Under the pieces are notes generated by a model. That model was not told the origin of the DNA, did not search any database, and saw only the letters and a list, made by a program, of their open reading frames with translations. From assembly GCF_026914265.1 (NCBI RefSeq), contig NC_069134.1, positions 9,355,758-9,419,757 on the forward strand: DNA of 64,000 bases. The letters run 5' to 3'. Of this stretch, positions 40,301 through 50,637 are shown one piece after another. Origin of the DNA: Mya arenaria (taxonomy: Eukaryota > Mollusca > Bivalvia > Myida > Myidae). A program made the position numbers and the translations under genes. Position 1 is the first letter of the stretch. Every line of letters begins with the position of its first letter.

Positions 40301-41941
40301 GAAAAGACTTCAGGCAAATTAGAGACAGGGAAAAATCATTCTCCAAACCATCAGGAAACTTCACAGGAGAGTGATTTTGTTTATAACACTGGAATTGAGC
40401 CTTACACAAGTGTTACTCATGCACCTTCAGCATCAAGTCTCAAATTTGAAAATAACACTCTAGCAAGTGACAATGAAAGCGAAGGAACAAGTCCAAATAA
40501 AAAGTTCTCCCAACTTGTTTCAGTACCAATGTTTGCCAAGAAAGATGGTGCTAGTCAAAGTATTCACCAAACTCACTCAGACACATCATCATCGTTGTCA
40601 ATATTCTCTCCTGTAACATCAGTTTCATCCACTTTTAGCTCAGGTTCGAAACAACTTGCAGTGCCTGAAAATTCTTCCCAAACAAACCCAGCAGCATTGC
40701 ATTGTGGGATATCAGTAGATACTCATTTGACTGAAACTTGCATGACTACACCAGCGCCATCAACAGATGCATCAACAACATCAAGTTCAGTGTCCCCATT
40801 AGAAGCTTGTCATCCGTTTTCAAACACAGCTGACCCATTAGGACTATCATCAAGTTCAGGAACAATGTCGTACAAAGGGTCAGGGTATTTTCCTATAGCT
40901 GAGCCAGTTCCAATGGTGAATATCACAATAGATCTCAATGCTGCTCGTGTATCATTGTGTAGTAGTCCTAGACACTGCTTTCAGAAACTTCAAAGTAAGG
41001 TTACTAAGTTAGTTCATTTCTTGATACCAGACTTGGAGATTAAAACGACAGTTTGCAAAAACATTGACAATCTGGAATTTTTAATTGATCTCATAACAGA
41101 GGCAAATGCTGAAAGAGATATCAAGATGGATCAAGATGATTTTCCAGAATGTACGGAAATTGAACCACCATGGACTGAAAGTGTGCCAAAGACATTACTT
41201 ATTCCTCAAAGTGAAAGTCTCATGTTTATTCCTATCACATCAGATAATTTGGGAAGCATTTCAGATGATAAGCCATTGTTTGTGGCCTGTAGTGACATGT
41301 TTGAAGAAAACATCAAGTCTCACAGGGAATTTTTAAAAAGGGACTTGTTTGTTATTGAAGAAGACCACACTGCTCAGTTGTGGAAAAGTTCTGATGACAA
41401 GGTGTGGGACAGTCTAGCTTCTTTGAACAGTATAGCTAAAAAGGCTCAGTCACCCAGGAAGAGAACTCGAGATAGTCGACCAAGAAAACGAAGTGCTGAT
41501 GAAAAGCGAACACTCTTTGTTCAAGAAAAACTACAAAATACTCACAATTCCACTTTTGTCTGCCATACTCATGATTCTGTGAACAAAATGCTGGACAGTC
41601 CGAGAAAAGGACAAAAAAGGAGATATTCAGAAAGTTCCAAAGAGCGCTTCATGTCAGGGCTAGATCTTGGGGATAGAGCATCAAGGATAAGCGAAACTGA
41701 TGGCGTGGTCAGCAGCAAATGTTCACCTGTAAAGACCGAGGTGAAACTAACTAATGTGACCAATCATTCAGCGCATGTTGAAAAAACTGCCAGTGACAAT
41801 GAGAAGTTCACAGCCGTGTCGCACAAGTCAAAGAATGAAAACACTGTGTGTGACCATGGAGATTCAGTAGCAATATCTAATGACGGGCTGAAGAAACTAG
41901 GAGTTGAGAAAAATATTTTTGAACTAATGTTGCCCATATAG
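34282..41941 (+). CDS. large four-finger C2H2 protein with SIM-like motifs
   Basis: Likely nuclear DNA-binding regulator; I cannot name the family. Exons 34248-34322, 35230-35374 and 36278-41941 join in phase. The start is uncertain: ATG 34282 (1,949 aa, weak context) or ATG 35237 (1,933 aa, MDIFKSLRST, strong context). Numbered from the latter, zinc fingers are at 11-31 (C-x2-C-x12-H-x3-H), 39-61 (C-x4-C-x12-H-x3-H, split by the last intron), 69-87 (C2HC) and 97-118. A basic stretch KKRKHKKMKKKHRKEEK follows. The rest is Ser/Lys/Asp-rich and probably disordered. It has SUMO-interaction-like VIIIEDDED (about 696) and IMIIDID (about 579), a CPKCGG/CRCS pair (about 467-490), a recurrent LKIK motif, acidic-serine patches, and two copies of a helical domain near 1275-1332 and 1613-1660. 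The giant last exon is 5.66 kb. Confidence 0.9.
35230..35374 (+). CDS. zinc-finger gene exon 3 (finger 1, half of finger 2)
   Basis: After ttttttcag. Codes VGMDIFKSLRSTCKECGCVL through FKCNGPRCIK and ends at gtagga, phase 0. The second finger's cysteines are here and its histidines in the next exon. Confidence 0.88.
36278..41941 (+). CDS. zinc-finger gene giant terminal exon
   Basis: 5,664 bp, uninterrupted, from VFSKLSELQAHRRRH (finger 2 histidines) to LMLPI and a TAG stop, after the acceptor cttacag. Codon use and serine/lysine bias are uniform along its length, with no sign of a fusion or frameshift. Confidence 0.97.
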   Translation: MFSKLSELQAHRRRHSDHRIYSCRYCHVQYLSLRHKALHRCRFGQQPRYRCGECGSRFHRQLSLSHHIQATHNLVRKKWFKQNSDNLSRVEQCKKDDGKVLLKIKAGRSMTIFKPTETSSQEKKRKHKKMKKKHRKEEKVTGGSLVLSIKKGTVKIPSLEQSEEIHKEAGKETVKANHKAESQGGGLKLRIKTIPRPENDTVNKVRSEKCDNSKDNISCLESMSGNKADKGDEHVSIMEQKIRNGIVIVKDKTGKLSAEQLQKSPRKRNRDNVFDSLKDVSHWKVMPSPRPDGGSDIMKLKLSPQKPLKLVETDDIHSGRYLDSALKTKVDLVSSSDILDFLPTSDKESDTALSNVNDSGIEAEVLSSSSYNRSNGNSVRSVALDENSPTYFNTDGDSLLSVDSPYMDNFHKSEHSICPKCGGVVLETNNNSRSPGKCRCSTSNPNSPFQTPVSPMKQSDIHFGRPPDITVCAVTQEQAVQKCSSPETSLLMCNDKSDSDKLDSCQNNVSKIGSENICETTENVAFASDGEDSDIMIIDIDSRSRVSAGYVPSPDKEFRGKLKLKIKTPRDPSKSPMKRKEEPMYKSGKEPCAIPTNTLNHKKDLLKDENIGAGEKQSMLSKPVSEDVLTESQNSSDNFHLGKGTSNSPVIIIEDDEDPKSFAAKHGLKKEGNKLCRKKPLFKPKAKEDGVKDGSSTPVSACNQAKNSQDNKTKPLLKERSLSGDSAEKVLKKKPLFKKQKSLVERKYSEETNKIPQKEQAKSLCNKTNIKKGNEENLSDKVEVDESQTPVEVSKLKDTKMNQSKLKTISALDDDSLFNLNSELETEDKTVDFEAKPKETVKSPTTTNFGQFQQQFLSFLSTNKPKENQKIKSNKKSLKEKKTVEAKESLTDKGKSKVRETKIVKVTGLQNPMSMKKSNIVAVNESVVCSSVKKGTICNKSAIIEVSAKSKHSKDVHEKETVNEIDDDNEDLLFNHLSNGRNYSQGAESNRKLKHMDSFSWLKIFSDDKPSCEISKPSDTNESVKDVHDVMEGLSEDLAAINQKMDVSDDDDTNSLDMDDVFKAEKLSTLQPKVVIVRPEDVLGNSLPSQPRRRQKAKRTGKFSSRKIKKKIELDYTYSDDSSGNETLDQESQSDVSDPEFNPFDSDDDFVTGPTPAKRRTSSRVCSRSQHSYGTSESEAESLSSDKSDTESQTSRHKRSKQGRKSSCPCCISETEKDHSREQSYKLPRNYKQFIRNTKRLLDIQKKLHTLFITLFPDCSDIISNCKVGTDEFDALMDDVLSGLEQPNNELDPVYHDVADQNNKKILTKDYSECQVNNIGLSFTSPDTATRTSEIDLIPGDEKTSGKLETGKNHSPNHQETSQESDFVYNTGIEPYTSVTHAPSASSLKFENNTLASDNESEGTSPNKKFSQLVSVPMFAKKDGASQSIHQTHSDTSSSLSIFSPVTSVSSTFSSGSKQLAVPENSSQTNPAALHCGISVDTHLTETCMTTPAPSTDASTTSSSVSPLEACHPFSNTADPLGLSSSSGTMSYKGSGYFPIAEPVPMVNITIDLNAARVSLCSSPRHCFQKLQSKVTKLVHFLIPDLEIKTTVCKNIDNLEFLIDLITEANAERDIKMDQDDFPECTEIEPPWTESVPKTLLIPQSESLMFIPITSDNLGSISDDKPLFVACSDMFEENIKSHREFLKRDLFVIEEDHTAQLWKSSDDKVWDSLASLNSIAKKAQSPRKRTRDSRPRKRSADEKRTLFVQEKLQNTHNSTFVCHTHDSVNKMLDSPRKGQKRRYSESSKERFMSGLDLGDRASRISETDGVVSSKCSPVKTEVKLTNVTNHSAHVEKTASDNEKFTAVSHKSKNENTVCDHGDSVAISNDGLKKLGVEKNIFELMLPI

Positions 41942-42700
41942 TAACATTTCTGTACATGTGCTGTAGTGCATTAGTCATTTTGTAAATATATTTGTACTGT
42001 AAATTTTTAGCAGTGTTTTGGACCACTTAAGTATTTAAGTTTTCATTTCTACTTTGTAATGCGTGTATATAATGTGAAATGAATTTGTCTTTTGTTCATT
42101 GGAACATGATTTAACAAATACAGTGCTGTTATTAAGTGTGAGGTTTTTCTTTTTGCTGCTTGTAAAATAACTTTCTGAACAAAAATGTTTTATTGATTAT
42201 GGTAGAAAATGAAAGCATATTTGTGTAGTTATTTAAAAAGAGAGCATAAAGAGAAACACTAATAACTTGTTAAGAATTAAACTTCAATTATCATTATTAT
42301 AAATTATAATTATTATTATTAATGTAATGCTTGCAAAGAATAGCTTGTCAGCTATGTGTAGATACTTTTTAAAAGCATAATTGTGATTGTGTCGGTGTTG
42401 TTATACTCTACTAGTATCATGCTCATGAAAGCTCTTCAAGATGTTAACTGGTTTGCCATGTAAATAGCTGTGTTGTATATTATTTATTGTTTTGATTTGT
42501 GATACATAAAAGGAATATAGTTTTGAGCATAGTGTTAAGTTTTTGTTTGTTACTAAATGTAATTTGAATGATAAAGATAAAAGTCCTTTTGTTATCAATG
42601 ATTACCTTATGGAGCAGCTAGTGGTCAAGTGTTCTTATCATTTATTTTTATAAACAAAATTAATGAGCATGATATCATATAGGAATAAAGTATTGAACCA
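41942..42700 (+). other. 3' UTR of the zinc-finger gene
   Basis: AT-rich, no ORF. An AATAAA at 42684 (aggaataaag) is a candidate polyadenylation signal; a later one lies near 43718. Confidence 0.45.
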
Positions 42701-44389
42701 AACCACAGAGATTTTTTTGGAAAATTTATTAGAAAGATGGAAAGAAATGTTATTCATTTATTAATTAATATAAAAAAATGCTAAATTGGGATCTAACCTA
42801 ATATCATTTAAATGGGGGGGGGGGGGGGGGGGGCAGCAATCTATCCTTATAATTAATTGACTTGATAACAAAGGGCAAATACTGTTACAGTCGTGAAGTC
42901 ATGTGTTTTCCTAGCAAAACAAGCTAGCTCCGATTAAAGTTGAATTACGGTATGCTGCAAAATTGTATTGATGCTATTCTGGAACTAGGTAAATTTTTAA
43001 AATTGTAATGATTAATTTCTATTTAAGGGAAAACTTTGATACTTTTGTCAAAGAATTTATTATAGCTGCTTACTCTTTTGGAATATCTTAAAATGTTTCA
43101 TATATCTACTTTGACGGCTGATCTAGATCATAGAAAACTGTTTTGAAATTGAGATGATAATAGCTTTATTAAAAGAGCTAACTGCAAATACTGACTATAT
43201 TTCCATCATGGTTTTGTTTGGAAACAATTGTTTTATACTGATCATGTTTATTTAGGAGGAAATTAAAATAATAAAGCTATTGTTAGAAAAGTTTCAAAAC
43301 AGTGTTCTATAAAACTGAAACTATGGGGAAAAGGTTATAAAAGGAACAAATTACTTCATAAAAGTTATATTTTCAAAACAGATATAGTTAGACACATTAT
43401 TTAACATTTTACAGTTTCATTTTCATTAAATGTTTCAAAATGGTATAGACTTCATTACAGAAAAACACTGCAAGTCATTTCTTCAGCCATTTTCTTAATT
43501 ATTTCACCTTCATATGATATAATAAACAAACATATATAGAATTTCTGTAATACTGAATTTAATTTTCTTCCATACAAAATATATACTATAATGTGAAAAG
43601 CACTAGTATGTTTTATATTGACTACAAAAATCTAAGGAAAATGGCTTAAGTTAAAAAATGAATTAAGATGTGTAATTTACCGTCCCAGCTTTAGATTTAT
43701 ATTTATAATGTTGAGGGAAATAAAGAGTATTTTTGCCTAATTTTCAAATTTCAAGTTGTGTAATGGTGGACATTTTGAATCTGTTTTTAAAAAGATATGT
43801 AAAAATTTATTGTAAATTGAAAATATGACATTGACTTTCATGGTTGAATGTGACTTGGACAGTCAATTAAATATTGCAAAAAGTGTCTTTGTCTTACCTT
43901 GTCTGTTTATCTAAGAAATGTTGAGGTATCGTCATAGCCTTGGTGTCTTTGCCATACAAAAAATACTCATACAAAACTGAGGACGCATGTTAACAGTGAT
44001 AATATTATGCTTGTGTGTATCTGGCTTTAAGAATTCAATTATTCTTAAATTTCTTCAATGTAAACATGTACAATCATTGGCATCCGTTGTGGTTCTCTTG
44101 TTATTGGTTAGTTCAAGTTGACCCTGTGTTATCTCAAAGAGCTGTACATGAGACATTGCATCGATTTGTCAACACCATTAGGTGGCCTCCCCTAGTCTGT
44201 GGTGTTACCTTTCAAGGGACATAATTTAGACATTTGACCGACTCAATTATTTTGTGTTGTCTCCCCTAGATAAACATTGTGAATTAAAAGAATGTGACGA
44301 CTGAGGATGTAAGGCTGATATATATGTACAATTATTCTGAAATATTAAGACGACTGCTTTATGATTGTTGACAGCTAGGTTGTGAACAC
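42701..44389. other. intergenic, with a 20-base G run
   Basis: A pure G tract at 42814-42833 in AT-rich DNA. Otherwise nothing recognised. Part could still be 3' UTR of the zinc-finger gene. Confidence 0.4.
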
Positions 44390-44890
44390 TAGTTAGCAAT
44401 CCTATTCAAAGAAAATGTATCCATGAACCTCTAGGTCAAGTTTGAATATTGGTCATGTGGGATAAAAAAAAACAAGGTCACAAAGTCAAATTGTACAAAA
44501 TTCAAATAAATAAAATTAATGTGAGGTTTAATATTTATTGGAACACGAAAACTCTCAAAATGACTGTCTTCATAAAATCTTTCCTAATGAAATCTACGTC
44601 GAGTCGGAATATGGGTCAGGTCAAATCAAAGACAAGTTTGAATAAAACTACAAAAAAAGAAGGTATAATTGTCATATGACCATCATGAAAACTAAGAATG
44701 ATTCTTCATAAACTAGAGGTCAATTTCAAAATATGGGTCATATCAGGAAAAAACGAGGCCACCAAGTCAAATCATAGAAAAGTCTTGTGAACCGAATGGA
44801 AGTGTCTGATCATGATGAAACTTGTTCAGAGTGATTGTCAAAATTAAATCCAGGTCGAGTTAGAATTTGACTATGTCAAGTAATCAAAGT
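44390..44890 (+). repeat. decayed tandem-repeat element
   Basis: Three diverged units with aggtcac/aagtcaaat, gggtca..tca and atgaaacttgttcag resemble the core of the element at 9518. Heavily mutated, ends undefined. Confidence 0.5.
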
Positions 44891-45103
44891 GCGAGGCGCT
44901 GAAAGACTATCTGCGGGCAAATATGTGAGAGTTGCAAATTTTATTTGAACTATGGGAATGGGTGAAGAGCACATAAATAAAAGTGAAAAATGTGCCGACA
45001 GCGCTTGTGCCCACACTGGGCGAGGAACAAACATCTATATCTTTAAGGCGTCTTGTGTCATTTTGTTTTTGTAAATGTCACTTCAATCGTCGTAATCCCC
45101 TCA

Positions 45104-45530
45104 TCCCCATGTATTTAGTGTTACAATGCATGCCCTATTTCAATCGTTTCTAAAGGTTTTTCGTTGCTTTGATTAGATATTATACGATAGGAAAATACAA
45201 TACATCATATATATATATATATATATATATCATTTCCTTTTATTAACATACACGTTTTGTTTAGGGAAAATCATTTTTTTACAAACAACTTCAGCAATAA
45301 TTCCATTCAAAATGCACAGCTTTATATCAATTCAGTCGACATATCCCCATGTATTTGAAGTTACAGTAAATGCTCTTTTCAATCGCGTCTAAAGGTTTTT
45401 CGGTGCTTTGATTAGATAGCATACGTTAGAAAATTTTCATGAACTTTCACGTTTTAATTCTTTAAGGAAAATGATTTTATTTTTACGAGCAACTTTAGCA
45501 ATAATACCTTTTAAAATGCAGAGTTTATCA
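45104..45530 (+). repeat. 240-bp tandem duplication
   Basis: Copy 1 (45104-45343) and copy 2 (45344 to about 45530) share tccccatgtattt, tctaaaggtttttcg-tgctttgattagata and aaaatgcagag. An (AT)n run of about 25 bases at 45206-45230 is present only in copy 1. Confidence 0.7.
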
Positions 45531-46154
45531 GATGGTTGTTTTCCCGCGGTGAGGACAAACATGTGGTCAGTTAATGTATGTAGAAACTATGTTCAGAATA
45601 TAGGTCAGTTAATGAAGTTGAAACTATTTTTAGATTATCGGAACTTAAGTCTGTTTTTATGAATGAGAATAGGATTGTGCTTTTTAAAGTTTATTAATAA
45701 ATTTAATGTTATTTATGGTAAATGTAAGTACCTGTGTAGAAACAGTTCTAGTGCTGTTATGAAAGCTTCGTACCCTTTGGATGTTAAACAGGTTTAATCC
45801 GAACTACTTAATTTGCTTCACCAAACGTATGCATGACTCACTGTCGTATCAGGGCATGTGTGCTTATATAAATTGAAAGCCTAATGTCTAAAACTATGCC
45901 AAGAATACACCGGAACGAAGCTTTTATGCAAAAATGAAAACATCTCATTAGAAATATAAACGCCTAAAATCATAGAATGAATAGTATTTTGTTATTGTGT
46001 AGCTGAGGTAAATTACAATGTATAGTATTTGCAGCATTAGCAATGCGAAACCTGAGATACAATTATTTTAACACTAAGACAATAATTATATTTGTTTCTT
46101 ATCTCATAAAAGTCAAATAAAAAAACCACCATTACAAATAAGCGTGCTTCAGGG

Positions 46155-46394
46155 TCACGTCAGGTTTAAATAACAAATCCTGCAGGCGATGGGACACTTG
46201 CGGTCGGTAATTATTTCTGAAACATCATGGGCTAAACTAGAGTGAATATCAATACTGTATGTTATCTTCCTACCAGAGCCTCCATTATCTTGACCCTCAT
46301 TAATCTGATAAATATAACGATCGGACTGTAACACGACCAATCCATTTTTATGGTTTTGACGTCGTTCTGCTAAACATAGAGCACATTGAGACAA
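46155..46394 (-). CDS. possible coding remnant (79 codons)
   Basis: An open minus-strand frame with protein-like composition (CALCLAERRQNHKNGLVVLQ, RKITYSIDIHSSLAHDVSEI, CPIACRICYL) ending in TGA. Two CxxC-type pairs (CALC and CRIC) could bind zinc. It has no ATG at its 5' end and no clear splice acceptor, so it may be the last exon or a relic of an unrecognised gene or element. Confidence 0.25.
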   Translation of the reverse strand: MSQCALCLAERRQNHKNGLVVLQSDRYIYQINEGQDNGGSGRKITYSIDIHSSLAHDVSEIITDRKCPIACRICYLNLT

Positions 46395-46894
46395 AAAAAT
46401 GGGTTAAAACGACATGAATAGAATTAGTTCTTTGGAGTTTGTGGTCTTAAGACTACCTGCGCGCATGCGCAGACAGTCTAAAAATGAAGGCCATGAGCTC
46501 AAATCATAGATTTTTGCACAAACTTGGGTTCATTGGCCTACAGTGACATGCCACTAATCTTGTGAGTTGTGGATGAAATAACTTTAATACTGGATTAAAC
46601 TTAATTTTTGTTCATCACATGAAAACTATTCATCGCATCCGTCGGTACAAGTTTAAGGTCACAAACATGATTATTTTTCTATAGCAACATGCTTTATTTA
46701 TTTCATATCCGCTCTATAACTTGAACAGCGGTCAACCAAATTAAAACTAGGTACAATAGTTCACTACAAAGACACTGTTGTGATAGTATGTATAAGTTGA
46801 AGGTCACAACTGAATGTGTATTACTATTACCGAATTCAATAGTGGCCTTCATGTTTGTGAGTCTGATTCCAGTAGTCAATGAAATTTAGTATTT

Positions 46895-48335
46895 CTAGCA
46901 TCAAAGGTAGGAAATGTGTAACATACAACACGCAGGTCTTTCGGCTATTGCTAGCATCATAGGTAGGCAATGTGTCGCGCACAACACCGAGGTCTCTCTG
47001 GTATAGCCAGCATCATAGGTAGGCAATGTGAAACATACAACACACAGGTCTTTCGGCTATTGCTAGCATCATAGGTAGGCAATGTCTCATGTACAACACC
47101 AAAGTCTCTCAACTATAGCCAGCATGGTAAGTGGACAATGTGTTGTGTACAACGCCCAGGTCTCTCAACTATAGCCAGCATCATAAGTGGACAATGAGTC
47201 ATGTACAACATACAGGTCTCTCGGCTATAGCCAGCATCATAGGTAGGCAATGTGTCATGTACAACACCCAGGTCTCTCGGCTATAGCCAGCATCATAGGT
47301 AGGCAATGTGTCATGTACAACATACAGGTCTCTCGGCTATAGCCAGCATCATAGGTAGGCAATGTGTCATGTACAAGATACTGGTCTCTAGGCTATAGCC
47401 AGCATCATAGGTAGGATATGTGTCACGTTCAACACACAGGTCTCTCGGCTATAGCCAGCTTAATAGGTAGGCAATGTGTCATGTACAACACCCAGGTCTC
47501 TCGGCTATAGCCAGCATCATAGGTAGGCAATGTGTTATGTACAACATATAGGTCTCTCGGCTATAGCCGGCATCATGGGTAGGCAATGTGTCATGTACAA
47601 CATACAGGTCTCTCAACTATAGCCAGCATCATAGGTAGGCAATGTGTCATGTACAACATACTGGTCTCTCGGCTATAGCCAGCATCATAGGTAGGTAATG
47701 TGTCACGTACAACATCCAGGTCTCTCGGCTATAGCCAGCATCATAGGTAGGCAATGTGGCACGTACAACACCCAGGTCTCTCAGCTATAGACAGCATCAT
47801 AGGTAGGCAATGTGTCATGTACAACATACAGGTCTCTGGGCTATAGCCAGAATCATAGGTAGGCAATGTGTCACGTACAACACCCAGGTCTCTCGGCTAT
47901 AGCCAGCATCATAGGTAGGCAATGTGTCACGTACAACACCCAGGTCTCTCGGCTATAGCCAGCATCATAGGTAGGCAATGTGTCACGTACAACACCCAGG
48001 TCTCTCGGCTATAGCCAGCATCATAGGTAGGTAATGTGTCACGTACAACACCCAGGTCTCTCTGCAATAGCCAGCATCATAGGTAGGCAATGTGTCACGT
48101 ACAACACCCAGGTCTCTCGGCTATAGGCAGCATCATAGGTAGGCAAAGTGTCATGTACAACACCCAGGTCTCTCGGCTATAGCCAGCATCATAGGTAGGC
48201 AAAGTGTCATGTACAACAAACAGGTCTCTCGGCTATAGCCAGCATCGTAGGTAGGAAATGTGTCGTGTACAACACCAAGGTCTCTTGGCGATAGCTAGCA
48301 TCATAGGTAGGCAATTTGTGGCGTACAACACCAAG
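46895..48335 (+). repeat. 56-bp minisatellite, about 26 copies
   Basis: Near-identical units of the form catcataggtaggcaatgtg / tcacgtacaacacccaggtc / tctcggctatagccag. Units in the middle (47860-48060) are almost identical; both ends are more diverged, as expected for arrays homogenised from the centre. Each unit contains the palindrome GGCTATAGCC. 56 is not a multiple of 3 and there is no ORF. Confidence 0.95.
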
Positions 48336-50340
48336 ATCTTATTTTAATATTCACTCAGATTGGATTAGCATGACATCATTTTACCAATGATATATGACGT
48401 TACCAATATCAGCTATTCTTTTATACAAACGTAATTTTTTTTTTTTTTTTTAAAACAATTATTCAATTGCAAGAGTTATTGTATATTTGTAATTGTAATA
48501 AATAATGATTTAAATGTAGAAATAAGCATTGACTGCATTTTTTTCTTACGTCTATGCTGTATGTACGCAATAGGGCAAAGGAAGCAAATTACCAAGAAGC
48601 ACTTACAAAAATAACAATAGGTATTATTCTACTCGAATTGGTCAGCAGTGTGACAGTGCAACAAAAAGTGTTAACTTTTCTATGTTCATCTCATCTTTAG
48701 GATAGTTATTATGTTGTCTACAGTTTTTGCTACAGGTTGCTGAGTAAAAGAATTCAAGCATCCTAGTTCAACGTAAGTAGTGAACTTGCCAGGATGTAGA
48801 ATGCACCTTTAACATAATAATTATGTTGTTATAGAAACATGCATAGGAAGATGATTACAATATGTAACAGGGTTGTCATAAAACTCTTCAATAATGATTA
48901 GTAAAACTTCAAAGCACTGCGCTAGACAGATCATTATGCATAATATGCTGCAATGAAAATCGTGCACATCCACTTATTTTATACAATTAATTTCAATCAG
49001 GTAACTCAATTAAATGAAAACCACAAGTTATATCCTAAATTTATTTGGATAATAAGAGGATCACGGATAAACGTTCAACACTTCTAAATGAACTATATGA
49101 AATGCAAAACTGACTATATCAACATGTACTAGCTGTTCTTCAATGAATGGTCTACTGTCCAAGGGCACATGGTGCCAATAAGCTATTAAGGGCTTCACAT
49201 GTTCCCATCAGCTAAACATAGGTTGTCAAGGTAAAAGGTGAAGGTGACATTTTCACAAAATTACAGGATAGCTTTCTAATGAAAGGAAAATTGCGCTCAT
49301 TAGATTTGATTGATATTAAGGATCACTCACCATAGGCATATATAATTATGATTACCATAAATTATGATATTCTAAGGATATAAACTCAAAAATTCAACTG
49401 GTTAAACTTGCAGCACACCAATATAAAATGGGATAAATCTCTGTGTTAGGCTTTGTCTGCATAGATTTTTGTGTCCATTGTGCATTAGGTTTGCTGTACA
49501 CCTTCAACATCCTATGTGGTGACCATTCGCTGTAAAAGAATTTAGAGCTCATGGTCCCCTTAAGCTAAACTCCACTTACTTAAGTGTTATGCTGGCAAAA
49601 GACTATGATGAGAGGAGGTTAGACGTTGTTATTACCGTCTCTAAATAGTAAAATACTCCTGAGTTAATATCTAAGGCAAATATTAGTAAATAAAATACAT
49701 TTATATACATTTCCTATAACAGCATTGTATCAGTACAAACTTGATTAATAAAGATGCACCTGGCTGTTTGACTAAGAACACCCCTCATCTCGTCTATTAT
49801 TGTTGTCACACTCAACATCGGTTTTCATTCTTGATACTTCATGATTCAATAACAGTAATTTCCCATTATCCCGAAGGCTTTGGAAACATATAGCAGTTGA
49901 TCTGCATGCTTAGTTATGACTATGCATGACTAAGAAGTCTTAGATGGAAGATATCGTATGGAATATGAGAGGCATTTTTATTTCATTTTACATGTTGAAA
50001 AATTACGCAAGTACATGATGTAAAGATACCGGGTACTCGAAATCAAAGTCTTATATAAGTGCTCAATGGGTTGTTGAGTACTAAGACAGTCATGAAATTA
50101 ACTGTGAATTGATAACTAATCAAGCTGTTTTACAAAATCTGCCAATGTCATATATATCAAAGAACATAACTTTCATTATTCATAAATCATTGTATGTCTT
50201 CAATACTTGGCAATTTCAGCTGACCTTCTTTGATGACGTGCTTGACACATGCCATTGATTCTTGCTGCTCTTCTGCATTATTAGCGAATAGAACATTACA
50301 GGCGAATAGCTCTGTATCTTACTTTCGAGTAAGCGTAATC
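48336..50340. other. intergenic, nothing recognised
   Basis: AT-rich with a poly-T tract near 48428-48450. No gene, RNA or transposon end was supported. Confidence 0.4.
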
Positions 50341-50417
50341 ACATCCTCATCATCATTATCAATTATCATCATCGTAATTATCATCATCAATCATCATCAT
50401 CATCATAATCATCATTG

Positions 50418-50486
<69 letters not shown>

Positions 50487-50637
50487 ATCATCACCATCAT
50501 CAATCATCATCATCATCATTTTCATCATCATCAATCATCATTTTTTTCATCATCATCATCATCATCCTCCTCAATCATCATTGTCATCATCATAATCATC
50601 ATCATCAATCATCATCATCATCATCATCAATAAAATA
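50341..50637 (+). repeat. (ATC)n microsatellite
   Basis: About 300 bp of mostly uninterrupted ATC/CAT trinucleotides with scattered aat and gtc interruptions. The longest pure stretch is about 50415-50485. Poly-His or poly-Ser frames across it are artefacts. Confidence 0.97.

Noticed and set aside
46895..48335. CRISPR-like array
   Set aside because: Units are directly adjacent without unique spacers, in a eukaryotic genome; it is a minisatellite.
50230..50633. Open frames giving poly-histidine or poly-serine proteins
   Set aside because: They are translations of the ATC microsatellite in different frames and have no coding support outside it.
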